25,508 nt of DNA from a virus. Below are positions 1-5,940 of the stretch, piece after piece. How positions within the stretch are numbered: the first letter of the stretch is position 1; each line of letters opens with the position of its first letter. The stretch is taken from positions 1-25,508 of IMG/VR virus record IMGVR_UViG_3300025276_000198; one strand, written 5' to 3'. The notes beneath the pieces are model-generated. The model was given only the letters and a program-made list of their open reading frames with translations, did no database searches and was not told the DNA's origin. A program made the position numbers and the translations under genes.

Positions 1-94
1 ACAGCGTAGGGAGCTTCAAATTGAGGAGATAGGTGCTGAGAGTTTATCTGATGAAGAACTCGACAGCAAGATACGAGCACTGAGGATAGTGTGA
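1..94 (+). CDS. 3' end of an unidentified phage gene
   Basis: An open frame enters from the left edge and ends at TGA 92-94. The visible tail is about 30 residues, rich in Glu, Leu and Arg, and ends LDSKIRALRIV, which suggests a charged helix. It runs convergently towards the leftward block and is separated from it by the hairpin terminator at 187-231, so it is probably the last gene of a rightward transcript. The start and most of the protein lie outside the window, so the function cannot be told. A perfect 7-bp inverted repeat (94-100 with 104-110, loop GAT) overlaps the stop codon. Confidence 0.55.
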   Translation, partial: QRRELQIEEIGAESLSDEELDSKIRALRIV

Positions 95-125
95 GGTTCT
101 GATAGAACCTGAAAGAAAATGCCAG

Positions 126-173
126 TGCGGCTTGTCGGTTTACAAAAAAACAAGTTATTGCGGCTTGTCGGTT
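126..173. repeat. Direct repeat of 15 bp, two copies 33 bp apart
   Basis: TGCGGCTTGTCGGTT occurs at 126-140 and again at 159-173 in the gap between the rightward gene end and the terminator. The core CTTGTCGG also occurs in two other non-coding gaps (3905-3912 and 7879-7886). Function unknown. Confidence 0.7.
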
Positions 174-186
174 ATTGAAAAATTAT

Positions 187-231
187 AAGAACCCAAAGAT
201 TCTCTGTGAGAGTCTCTGGGTTCTTTTTTTT
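187..231. terminator. Rho-independent terminator between convergent blocks
   Basis: An 18-position stem (187-204 with 208-225) with one mismatch, one wobble and a TGT loop is followed on the + strand by eight T's (224-231). The + strand reading is a textbook intrinsic terminator for the gene ending at 94. Read leftward, the same hairpin is followed by a weaker ATAATTTTT tail, so it may also stop the leftward operon. The T tract touches the TAA stop (230-232) of the last leftward gene. Confidence 0.9.
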
Positions 232-475
232 ATTTCCATAGAAGTCCGTGGAAACCCTCTGGGGAATCGAAGGATTTCATAAGATCTTTGAACATTAAGG
301 GTGACATGGTTATCACATCATAACATCCTATGTCTTCATTGAATTGTTTCATAGATACATAGCCTTCGTATTCCCCTACGTTTTCTATGATTATTGCGAG
401 GTCAATGTCATCTCCTGAATCATCCATGATAACTATCTCAGTGGTCCAAGGTTTCTCTTCTATTGTGAATGGCAT
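230..475 (-). CDS. Hypothetical acidic 81-aa phage protein
   Basis: This is the last gene of the leftward operon. It encodes a small acidic protein with an Asp-rich segment near residue 20 (DDSGDDIDL) and no signal peptide or membrane segment. ATG at 475 sits one base after the TGA of the upstream gene (477-479), and AAGAAGA just upstream can serve as ribosome binding site, so translation is probably coupled. I do not recognise the family. Its position suggests an accessory early protein. Confidence 0.75.
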   Translation of the reverse strand: MPFTIEEKPWTTEIVIMDDSGDDIDLAIIIENVGEYEGYVSMKQFNEDIGCYDVITMSPLMFKDLMKSFDSPEGFHGLLWK

Positions 476-476
476 C

Positions 477-749
477 TCAGATCTTCTTTGGTATTAGGTC
501 AGTGTTTACGTCACCCCGGCCAAATGGAAAAACCCTACTTATACTATCTATGTCAGAGTGTTTCATCACTTCAGCATAAGTATCTGTGTCTAGTGTATAT
601 TTATGATTGTACTCATCATAGACTTCATCGGGGGCTTCTGCGTTGATGTAACGTTCTGCTTCCTCATCTGACATATTGGCTGGTACTTCAAACTTTGGCC
701 ACCATGTCTCTTTTCGGGTTACTCTTAGTTGAACTTCACGTGTTTTCAT
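477..749 (-). CDS. Hypothetical 90-aa phage protein
   Basis: Small soluble protein with a basic N-terminus (MKTREVQLRVTRKE), a conserved-looking aromatic patch (TWWPKF) and an acidic middle with a helix-like DEEAERYI stretch. The start is ATG 749 with AGAGGA upstream. The gene overlaps the end of the methyltransferase gene by 14 bases, as expected in one operon. Not recognised; no catalytic motif seen. Confidence 0.75.
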   Translation of the reverse strand: MKTREVQLRVTRKETWWPKFEVPANMSDEEAERYINAEAPDEVYDEYNHKYTLDTDTYAEVMKHSDIDSISRVFPFGRGDVNTDLIPKKI

Positions 750-1473
750 TCCAGTCCTCTCTATTTATCTCATAGATTGCTATGGCAAATCCACGTGGTG
801 TGGCTGAGCGTATATCTTTGGTACGTTGTGACTTACCACCCAGCTTCCTGTGCTGTCTGCTGTGTCCTTCCTCAGGTTCTACTGGTAAAGTTGGAGGCAT
901 AATGAAGTTTCCTCCTGTCCACAGGCATGTCTTTTTATGATACGCATCTTTTGCTGCTATGTATTCAGGCCAGCGTGGGTGCTCTGCTTGATTGTCAGCT
1001 ATGTATCCACCATACTCGTAAGGATGAAACCTATAGTCAGGCTTACGCCATTTGGTTGCCAGTACACTGACAGGGTTTTCTATAAAGTATGGAATACGCA
1101 TACTGTTAAATAACTTGGCACATTCCTTGGCATGACTTACTGCCTCAATCTGAAAGTTTGGGTTTGCCTCTGCCTTACGCTTGAAGTGAGCCGCACCAGA
1201 TACAGCCATGTCAGTACATACTGGAAAAGCCATGCCGAATACTACATTTTCGTATGCAAAATAGCTTCCAATCTCGTTTAAGGTTTCAGGGTTATGGAGA
1301 TCAGCGTGTACGTACTCAATAGAACCTTTAGCATTAATCTGAGAATATCTAGTTGTTGTTTCATGTGGGTCATGCTGTATATCGAAGGCATAGCAAGTGT
1401 AACCTGCTGCTGCCCAAGGTTTGAGTGCTTCACCTGTGAAGTCGTACAAACTTATTACAATGTTTTTAGTCAT
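736..1473 (-). CDS. Phage SAM-dependent DNA methyltransferase (C5-type fold)
   Basis: Likely modifies phage or host DNA, probably cytosine, using S-adenosylmethionine. From the chosen start the protein is 245 aa. Residues 5-14 (IVISLYDFTG) look like SAM-binding motif I, with an acidic residue after the next strand (FDIQHD, about 30). FPVCTDMAVSG (83-93) resembles the PPCTHxAVSG signature of a common phage methyltransferase family, with candidate catalytic Cys86. ENPVS (132-136) resembles the ENP/ENV motif. ATG 1473 is chosen because it forms an ATGA overlap with the upstream micro-ORF. A longer frame opens at GTG 1572 but would overlap the MazG-like gene by 44 bases. The methylated base and any role in anti-restriction are inference. 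Confidence 0.75.
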   Translation of the reverse strand: MTKNIVISLYDFTGEALKPWAAAGYTCYAFDIQHDPHETTTRYSQINAKGSIEYVHADLHNPETLNEIGSYFAYENVVFGMAFPVCTDMAVSGAAHFKRKAEANPNFQIEAVSHAKECAKLFNSMRIPYFIENPVSVLATKWRKPDYRFHPYEYGGYIADNQAEHPRWPEYIAAKDAYHKKTCLWTGGNFIMPPTLPVEPEEGHSRQHRKLGGKSQRTKDIRSATPRGFAIAIYEINREDWNENT

Positions 1474-1532
1474 TTCATCATTGCTGCCATGAGAACTATG
1501 AGGATGCAGGCCAGAAAGGCTAGTAGCATCAT
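1470..1532 (-). CDS. 20-aa hydrophobic micro-protein between two ATGA overlaps
   Basis: The frame encodes MMLLAFLACILIVLMAAMMK, essentially one transmembrane helix with a C-terminal Lys. Its ATG (1530-1532) overlaps the TGA of the MazG-like gene as ATGA, and its own TGA (1470-1472) overlaps the methyltransferase ATG in the same way. CAGGTG lies about 7 bases upstream of the first ATG. Two precise 4-base junctions around a pure membrane helix argue for a real coupled gene, but at this length the call rests on context only. Whether the peptide acts itself or mainly carries ribosomes to the methyltransferase start is unknown. Confidence 0.55.
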   Translation of the reverse strand: MMLLAFLACILIVLMAAMMK

Positions 1533-1843
1533 CTGTTATCACCTGAGCCCTGTAGAGTACCCTTAGAGGCACGGTTACTTAGTTTCTTAAGGTTACCTGC
1601 TGCAATTGTGTTCAGGTCTTCTCCGAGGTAGTCTGCAAGTACTGCGACATACCAGAGTACATCTCCTAGTTCTGCTGCAATACCATCATATGATGCACCA
1701 TCACGTATGCATTTCTTTATTTTATTTGCAACTTCCCCAGCTTCTCCACATAAACCTAATGCCAAGTAGGTAATTGCTTCTTCTTCTGGGAAAATTGCAG
1801 TTTCTTTAGCTTTATCTTGGTATTGATTCATATAGATTGTCAT
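1529..1843 (-). CDS. MazG-like nucleotide pyrophosphohydrolase
   Basis: Expected to hydrolyse nucleoside triphosphates, possibly (p)ppGpp-like nucleotides, to monophosphates plus pyrophosphate, adjusting host nucleotide pools. The 104-aa product is all-alpha with the family metal site: GLCGEAGEV (E-x2-E) and ELGDVLWYV (E-x2-D), separated by a basic stretch (KIKKCIRDG). It is a single compact MazG domain, as is usual in phages. ATG 1843 is chosen because AGGAG lies 5 bases upstream; an upstream extension would overlap the preceding gene without need. It follows that gene by two bases and ends in an ATGA overlap with the micro-ORF. Confidence 0.88.
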   Translation of the reverse strand: MTIYMNQYQDKAKETAIFPEEEAITYLALGLCGEAGEVANKIKKCIRDGASYDGIAAELGDVLWYVAVLADYLGEDLNTIAAGNLKKLSNRASKGTLQGSGDNR

Positions 1844-1845
1844 GA

Positions 1846-2100
1846 TTACTCCTGCTCTGGTTTCTCTGGTTCTGACAGTCTTAGACCTCTTATTTCCCAT
1901 CTGAGGTTTAATTTCTTTATAATGTCTTTTATTTCACCATAGTGATCATTGAATACTTCTTGTGCTTCGTCTGTATAACGTTCATCACCATTCTCTTCTT
2001 GAATTATTATTGTTTCACCAGACACCAGTTGGTAAACTATGTATTCTGTAATTTCAGCGGCTATTTCTATTACATCTGAGTTGTCTATTTTATTTTCCAT
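1846..2100 (-). CDS. Hypothetical acidic 84-aa phage protein
   Basis: Small acidic protein, probably mostly helical, with an Ile-rich N-terminal half (VIEIAAEITEYIVYQLV) and a C-terminal tail EPEKPEQE. Its ATG shares one base with the TAA of the upstream gp88-like gene (TAATG). Its own end carries the AGGAG that serves the MazG-like start. No known motif; function unknown. Confidence 0.7.
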   Translation of the reverse strand: MENKIDNSDVIEIAAEITEYIVYQLVSGETIIIQEENGDERYTDEAQEVFNDHYGEIKDIIKKLNLRWEIRGLRLSEPEKPEQE

Positions 2101-2744
2101 TAGTATTTCTTTACTTTTTCTACAATCGTATCTACATCATTGATTTCATAGCATAAACGACAGTCTTGACACTTTTGACCAGTGCAGTTCTGTCGCTCTG
2201 TGAACTCATCGGTTAAGACATTGTTGAATGTTTTATCAAAGTACCTAGGAGGCTTTGACATAATCATACTTTTCTTAGGGTTACTATAGATTAGATTTAG
2301 GTTCTTTGGTTTACCATATGTTTTCATCCAGCGGAATACAAAGTCTGTTCGTTTAGTCCACAAGGCAAAGCGACACCAAGGATTATCTAGAACTATACGC
2401 ATCAGATTATCTAAGTGTTGCATGTTTATTATCTCACCATGCGCATTGAATCTGAAGATGCTGTCTATAATCCTTGGTATCTCTTGTGGTTCTAATGGTC
2501 TTGATGATAGGATGTCACTGTTTCTTTGAAGGGCAGGTGCCATGTTCTTACGGAAACCATCTAGCATTTTGTGGCTGTAACAATCTCCGCATATATTATC
2601 TGTCTTATTGTCTATGGCTTTCTTGTGTTGATCTATGCAGTACTTATTTGTCTTGGTGTTTGTACTGATTGCTTTTAGACCTTGGAGTTTACCTGTCATT
2701 ATTGAGATGTGTACTGCTGGTTTTGTCATGTGCTTTGCTTTCAT
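2100..2744 (-). CDS. gp88-like phage protein with cysteine clusters
   Basis: A 214-aa protein resembling the phage gene-product-88 family found in many marine phages. Visible features are CGDCYSHKM (about residue 52), LQRNSDILSSRPL, an RFNAHGEI segment, FALWTKRTD, IYSNPKKS, and a C-terminal Cys cluster CTGQKCQDCRLC (C-x4-C-x2-C-x2-C). The cysteines suggest a bound metal or iron-sulfur cluster, but no enzymatic role is established to my knowledge. ATG 2744 is used; ATG 2729 is also possible and neither has a strong ribosome binding site. The 5' end overlaps the upstream gene by about 55 bases in another frame, long for this operon. Confidence 0.65.
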   Translation of the reverse strand: MKAKHMTKPAVHISIMTGKLQGLKAISTNTKTNKYCIDQHKKAIDNKTDNICGDCYSHKMLDGFRKNMAPALQRNSDILSSRPLEPQEIPRIIDSIFRFNAHGEIINMQHLDNLMRIVLDNPWCRFALWTKRTDFVFRWMKTYGKPKNLNLIYSNPKKSMIMSKPPRYFDKTFNNVLTDEFTERQNCTGQKCQDCRLCYEINDVDTIVEKVKKY

Positions 2745-3111
2745 ATGGGATGTATTTTATTACAGGATAACCTTCATTCATTGTTAACCATGCGTATTCT
2801 GCTTCCACTACAGGTTTGTGTTCATCTTCTAATAAACTATCAAACTCTATGAATTGCTTTAAGATGTATGGATTATAGAAGGCCCTTTTCATTTCACCAT
2901 CAAAGTCAAGACAGACATTACCTACGAATTGTCCACGAACAAATGCATGGACATTCTTTTGTTTTGTACGTAACACACGTAACCTACCACCGTTTTGTAC
3001 TACAAATTTAGCTTTGTAGATTACTACGTTATCGTTGTGGTATTTTACTTTACCCTTCTGCTTAATGGAGAAGAGTTTCTTTCTTAGATTATAATATACT
3101 TCTGAGATCAT
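2689..3111 (-). CDS. Hypothetical phage protein with KNVHAFVRG motif
   Basis: A 140-aa basic protein. An N-terminal beta-rich half contains KLFSIKQKGKV, AKFVVQNGGR and KNVHAFVRGQFVG, followed by FYNPYILKQFIEFDS and a tail resembling domain edges (VVEAEYAWLTMNEG). The VRxxGRxxVLRxKxKNVHAFVRG pattern is one I associate with a widespread uncharacterised phage family; that is recall, not a search. Start ATG 3111 follows GGGGAAGAGTT (AAGAG). The C-terminus overlaps the downstream gene. Function unknown. Confidence 0.72.
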   Translation of the reverse strand: MISEVYYNLRKKLFSIKQKGKVKYHNDNVVIYKAKFVVQNGGRLRVLRTKQKNVHAFVRGQFVGNVCLDFDGEMKRAFYNPYILKQFIEFDSLLEDEHKPVVEAEYAWLTMNEGYPVIKYIPYESKAHDKTSSTHLNNDR

Positions 3112-3129
3112 AACTCTTCCCCTTTAAGG

Positions 3130-3375
3130 TTAGTCTTCTTCTTCTGAAAAGAACCCATGTTCAATTCCGAATTTAGCATATAGACATTCTATTCCTTCAA
3201 AGATTTCTTGATCAGAGTAATCTTCGTTGCTAAGCATGTCTATCTCGTATTGTTCGTCTGTGCCTATCCACATAGTTATGTTGAATAATTCATCTACTCG
3301 TCTGAAGGTATCTTCTTTCATTTTTGCACCATCAAGACCGATTGGTTTTAATTTGAATGGGAGTATATCAGCCAT
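3130..3375 (-). CDS. Hypothetical acidic 81-aa phage protein
   Basis: Acidic, soluble small protein ending HGFFSEEED. It has no motif I can name. ATG 3375 (MADILPFKL) is preferred: GGTGA lies about 8 bases upstream, and the ATGGCTGA junction overlaps the upstream stop by 8 bases. A GTG at 3387 in the same frame would add four residues. Part of the leftward operon. Confidence 0.68.
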   Translation of the reverse strand: MADILPFKLKPIGLDGAKMKEDTFRRVDELFNITMWIGTDEQYEIDMLSNEDYSDQEIFEGIECLYAKFGIEHGFFSEEED

Positions 3376-3553
3376 CTGGTTGTTCACCAGTGTCCTCTGC
3401 GTTATTGTCCATACAGTCGTGCATATCTCTGAGTGTGTGACCTAGGTCTGTGAACAGTACCTCTGCTTCTACACGTGATAGTATCAATGCTCTTTCCATA
3501 ATTTCTATAACCACTTCCCCTTCTGCTGTCCAAAAGATATTTGCTTTATCCAA
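3368..3553 (-). CDS. Hypothetical 61-aa protein with a TTG start
   Basis: Small acidic protein with a helical middle (IMERALILSRVEAEVLF). The only sensible start is TTG 3551-3553, supported by AGGAG nine bases upstream; an internal ATG would leave out the conserved-looking N-terminal FWTAEGEVVIEI segment. It lies 12 bases after the preceding gene and overlaps the next by 8. Function unknown. Confidence 0.65.
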   Translation of the reverse strand: MDKANIFWTAEGEVVIEIMERALILSRVEAEVLFTDLGHTLRDMHDCMDNNAEDTGEQPDG

Positions 3554-3565
3554 TTTCTAATTCTC

Positions 3566-3781
3566 CTATTTGTTGAAGCCACGTACTTTGATAACTTTAC
3601 GAATACGATCTATTGTAGATTCTGATAGTTTAGAACGGGACACAAACTGACCTGTCTCAACATCACGAGCTACTGAGAGGTAACCTTGGTGACCTGAGAA
3701 TGAACCTACTGGCTTACCATAACGTTTTGTTACACGACGAAATTGCAAGTTGTTACGACCGATTGGATTTACTGTTGTCAT
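3566..3781 (-). CDS. Hypothetical small basic protein, first gene of the 3781-230 operon
   Basis: A 71-aa strongly basic protein (RNNLQFRRVTKRYGKP near the N-terminus; IDRIRKVIKVRGFNK at the C-terminus). The charge suggests nucleic-acid contact, but no DNA-binding fold is recognisable. GAAAGG lies eight bases upstream of ATG 3781. It is the first gene leftward of the large non-coding structured region, so its transcript would carry whatever control that region provides. Confidence 0.72.
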   Translation of the reverse strand: MTTVNPIGRNNLQFRRVTKRYGKPVGSFSGHQGYLSVARDVETGQFVSRSKLSESTIDRIRKVIKVRGFNK

Positions 3782-3928
3782 TGTTATAGCCTTTCATGAC
3801 TAATTTTAGTTAAGTTGTTTTTCTGGTAGTTGCAACCGTAATGTAACCAACTATCCACACACCGAATAAAATAGATATTTTTAAATGCCTCTTGTTTGAA
3901 AAGTCTTGTCGGACCATCCAAAAATCAC

Positions 3929-4055
3929 AGTGACCCCTAAGGGTCACTAAGGATTCCTGGAGGAATCCTAAACGAGATCCATTAGGATCTCTTAGGAATC
4001 TTTAAAACCTCTGGGTTTTAGAGACTCCTATTAAAAACAGCATCCCGTAAGGGAT
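3929..4055. other. Run of five consecutive tetraloop hairpins
   Basis: Five inverted repeats follow one another, all with 4-base loops: 3929-3936/3941-3948 (8 bp, loop CTAA); 3950-3957/3962-3969 (8 bp, TGGA); 3974-3980/3985-3991 (7 bp, ATTA); 4003-4009/4014-4020 (7 bp, TCTG), extendable to about 16 positions out to 3994/4029; 4042-4046/4051-4055 (5 bp, GTAA, a GNRA-type loop on the + strand). No T tract follows any of them, so they are not ordinary terminators. No gene is seen. The region lies inside the leftward block. Structured RNA or an origin-type DNA element are both possible. Confidence 0.8.
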
Positions 4056-4074
4056 TCTATTTAAAAATTATGAA

Positions 4075-4271
4075 CCCTGACTGGAGATCACCGCGCAACT
4101 TTAAGGGTCACTAAATCTCAACAGTCAGGGGTACAAGGACTTCAACGAGAACTTCAGCAAGGAGTTCGGATCGGAGTCACTTGTATTAGTTGTCCCAACC
4201 GGAGCTTGAGCTTGAAAGGATTAAAGAACCCAAACTCAACAGTTGGAACAGACAACACATCTTAGTGTTGT
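4075..4271. other. Large folded non-coding domain with alternative helices
   Basis: A 9-bp helix 4075-4083/4122-4130 encloses a 5-bp helix 4084-4088/4115-4119. Next, 4189-4199 pairs with 4242-4246 plus 4251-4256 (11 bp with a 4-base bulge). Finally ACAACAC 4252-4258 pairs with 4265-4271 (7 bp). The last two share bases 4252-4256, so only one can form at a time. The 13-mer TAAGGGTCACTAA occurs at 3938-3950 and 4102-4114, so the 5' arm of the first hairpin in the array could pair with either copy. No ATG-initiated frame with a ribosome binding site is seen. Confidence 0.6.
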
Positions 4272-4275
4272 ATTA

Positions 4276-4385
4276 GAATTATGTAAGCAGTTTCTCTGAG
4301 ATGCTTAGCTCGCCTTCTTAGTCTGCATTGTGCTGATACCTGACGTATCCCACACTCCCAGCAGGAGGAATTATGTAAGTAGTTT
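4276..4385 (+). repeat. 18-bp direct repeat, one copy with a Shine-Dalgarno and start-stop
   Basis: GAATTATGTAAGYAGTTT occurs at 4276-4293 and 4368-4385 with one difference. The second copy is preceded by a perfect AGGAGG (4363-4368), four bases before ATG TAA (4373-4378), that is a start codon followed at once by a stop. The first copy keeps ATG TAA but lacks the Shine-Dalgarno. May be chance or a ribosome-binding minimal ORF. Confidence 0.5.
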
Positions 4386-4475
4386 ATACACATACTTAGG
4401 TGTTTTGATAATCTTAATTAGCTATCTTTATGATTATAAGCAAATATCCAGTTATGGACAGGGATTATCTTTTTA

Positions 4476-4498
4476 AATCCGGCCCCTGTGGTCGGATT
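4476..4498. repeat. Constant-loop hairpin, copy 1
   Basis: AATCCG (4476-4481) pairs with CGGATT (4493-4498) around the 11-base loop GCCCCTGTGGT. The same loop core, CCCCTGTGG, sits in equal-sized hairpins at 5237-5259 and 8006-8028 whose stems differ but still pair. It lies between the structured domain and the ssDNA-binding gene. A frame at 4430-4639 crosses it, but has no ribosome binding site. Confidence 0.75.
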
Positions 4499-4670
4499 CC
4501 TTGGAGTTATGCATCTGGAATTGAATTAGGATTCATCGGGTCTATAGTTTCGACAGCGATTGATTCCTGTGGAGCTAAGTGGATGATTACATCAGATGTA
4601 ACCTCCACCGCTGCGATACTAAACACCATAACTAAATAGAGATTAGCACATGCTAGTAAGAAAACTGACA

Positions 4671-5192
4671 TTAGAACATTGCCTCTAAGTCTTCATCTTT
4701 CTCACCAGAAACAGTAGGTGACATTTCACCAAGCACATCAAAGTCGATGTCACTGCCGCTGTATTCAATAAGCTCAGTCACTTGTACAGCTGTGAGAGAA
4801 TTGAATATTGATTCGTTATTGTCACCATAAGGCGCTTGCCATACGATAACATTAACTGTTGAACCATTGCCAATGATTTTAGCGTCCATTGGTTGCTTAT
4901 CACTACCAACTACACGAGGCTTACCATTGTCGCTGCCATCTGCTTTTAGAGCACGGCGTCGAATGGTTAAGCTAGACACACCGTCTTTGTTCTCTTTCAC
5001 AGGCAGATGGTTATCTTTCCATAGCTGTAGAGTGGCTGCGTCTTTAGCTCGTAGCTGAATTTCAAACTGCAATGGTGTAGTGAAAGGCCGACCATTGACT
5101 GTGCCTTTACCAATCTGAGGTGTTTCCAGCTTAGGGTAATAGGCTTCGGCGTTAGTGATCATGAAGTTCCGTGGTTTAGCAAGAGTAATCAT
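4671..5192 (-). CDS. Phage single-stranded DNA-binding protein (gp2.5-like)
   Basis: Probably coats ssDNA during phage replication and recombination and contacts the replisome through its acidic tail. The 173-aa protein looks like an OB-fold protein of the T7 gp2.5 type: a beta-rich body with PFTTPLQFEIQL, a basic SLTIRRRALK segment, MDAKIIGNGSTVNVIVWQAPY (20 residues or fewer per strand) and GVS/LTAVQVTELIEY. It ends with the acidic tail EKDEDLEAMF, with an aromatic last residue as in gp2.5. AAAGGA lies seven bases before ATG 5192. It is the main replication gene visible here; a polymerase and helicase must lie elsewhere. Confidence 0.8.
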   Translation of the reverse strand: MITLAKPRNFMITNAEAYYPKLETPQIGKGTVNGRPFTTPLQFEIQLRAKDAATLQLWKDNHLPVKENKDGVSSLTIRRRALKADGSDNGKPRVVGSDKQPMDAKIIGNGSTVNVIVWQAPYGDNNESIFNSLTAVQVTELIEYSGSDIDFDVLGEMSPTVSGEKDEDLEAMF

Positions 5193-5236
5193 TATATTTC
5201 CTTTACGTGGGTTATGAGAGAGTATCCCTCTTTTTA

Positions 5237-5259
5237 AATTGACCCCCTGTGGGTCGATT
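5237..5259. repeat. Constant-loop hairpin, copy 3 (between small membrane gene and SSB)
   Basis: AATTGA (5237-5242) pairs with TCGATT (5254-5259), one wobble, around the loop CCCCCTGTGGG, whose outer bases can also pair. It lies 4 bases past the stop of the 57-aa gene and 44 bases upstream of the SSB start, so a leftward transcript would carry it in the intercistronic leader. Confidence 0.75.
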
Positions 5260-5263
5260 ACTT

Positions 5264-5437
5264 TTAGTGGCAGGGGAATGACATAGCGTGTCTTTGGTCG
5301 TGCGCTGCATCATGTACACTAGTTGATTGTAAGAATCCTGAGATGGATACTAGAATAACTCCCAAAGATAACAGCATCAGTACTACCGATATGCTTTTCT
5401 GAATGGGAGCTGAGATTGTTCTGCTAGTCAACATCAT
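5264..5437 (-). CDS. 57-aa single-pass membrane protein
   Basis: The frame runs from ATG 5437 to TAA 5264-5266. It starts MMLTSRTISAPIQKS, has one hydrophobic helix (about 17-36, VVLMLLSLGVILVSISGF) and a His-rich polar tail (VHDAAHDQRHAMSFPCH). The basic N-terminus and polar tail suggest N-in, C-out. It overlaps the end of the upstream 35-aa membrane gene by 14 bases, with only a weak GGTGG upstream, so coupled translation is likely. A holin-like or envelope role is possible but unproven. Confidence 0.55.
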   Translation of the reverse strand: MMLTSRTISAPIQKSISVVLMLLSLGVILVSISGFLQSTSVHDAAHDQRHAMSFPCH

Positions 5438-5531
5438 AGTCCACCATTACTTTGTACCAGCTATGGGCGTACCATACCAGACATGCAATGGTTACAACTA
5501 GTAACACAACTGCTATTACATTAGTCAACAT
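5424..5531 (-). CDS. 35-aa single-pass membrane protein
   Basis: ATG 5531 is preceded by AAAGGAG with good spacing. The product begins MLTNVIAVVLLVVTIACLVW, one transmembrane helix, and ends YKVMVDYDVD. The strong ribosome binding site and overlap with the next membrane ORF make it a credible micro-gene. The pair of adjacent membrane peptides could be lysis or superinfection-exclusion factors; nothing in sequence decides. Confidence 0.6.
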   Translation of the reverse strand: MLTNVIAVVLLVVTIACLVWYAHSWYKVMVDYDVD

Positions 5532-5599
5532 TAGTTTCTCCTTTGTTACATCTATAGGTTAGAGGGATCTCTTAGTGAAATCCCTCAGATCTATGTATG

Positions 5600-5716
5600 T
5601 TAATCTTTGAAGTACCCTAGTACCTCTTCGACATAGTGAGTTGCTGTGGCTTTATCCATAGCTGGGTATTTGCGCATAGTTGTTTCTATGGCTTTGTGTT
5701 TTGTTATCTGTTGCAT
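5600..5716 (-). CDS. 38-aa hypothetical protein
   Basis: ATG 5716 overlaps the end of the upstream 78-aa gene by 13 bases and has AAGGA eight bases upstream, within that gene's coding sequence. The product is a small helical, mildly basic peptide (KHKAIETTMRKYPAMDKATA, then HYVEEVLGYFKD). Downstream, before the 35-aa gene, GAGGGAT pairs with ATCCCTC (around 5560-5590) as a weak hairpin. Function unknown. Confidence 0.55.
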   Translation of the reverse strand: MQQITKHKAIETTMRKYPAMDKATATHYVEEVLGYFKD

Positions 5717-5940
5717 TTAAATGATCCTTCCAATGCATAGTTGTTAGCCCTAGACAGTAGGGATATGAGTTTAGTTATAGTGAGTCCACGATGAACATCT
5801 TCTGGCTCTTGGTAGAGTTGTGAAGAGAACGGTGTTATATCACCTTCTGGGTTTATAAGAGCACATTCGACTCTTTTATTACCATCTTGAATGATGGATA
5901 CCTCGTACCCACCATCCAGTCCTATTCTTACTGATGCCAT
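5704..5940 (-). CDS. Hypothetical 78-aa phage protein
   Basis: Small protein with a beta-rich start (ASVRIGLDGGYEVSIIQDG) and a helical end (TKLISLLSRANNYALEG). ATG 5940 lies 13 bases inside the end of the upstream gene, so expression is probably coupled. No motif recognised. Confidence 0.68.
   Translation of the reverse strand: MASVRIGLDGGYEVSIIQDGNKRVECALINPEGDITPFSSQLYQEPEDVHRGLTITKLISLLSRANNYALEGSFKCNR

Noticed and set aside
3782-3900. A sigma-70-like promoter for the 3781-230 operon (TTGCAA, 17 bases, TAACTA)
   Set aside because: Only the -35 part resembles the consensus; the -10 part is poor. Too weak to list.
4136-4206. A short frame reading YKDFNENFSKEFGSESLV with a clean look
   Set aside because: No start codon and no ribosome binding site; a stop lies shortly upstream, and the bases take part in the folded domain.
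3929-4420. tRNA, tmRNA or CRISPR array in the hairpin region
   Set aside because: No cloverleaf with the expected conserved bases, no CCA-type acceptor, and no regular repeat-spacer pattern; the hairpins have different sequences and are directly adjacent.
4430-4639. A 69-codon + strand frame that includes a constant-loop hairpin
   Set aside because: No ribosome binding site before its ATG, no recognisable pattern, opposite strand to its neighbours, and part of its sequence is explained by the hairpin repeat seen at two other non-coding sites.
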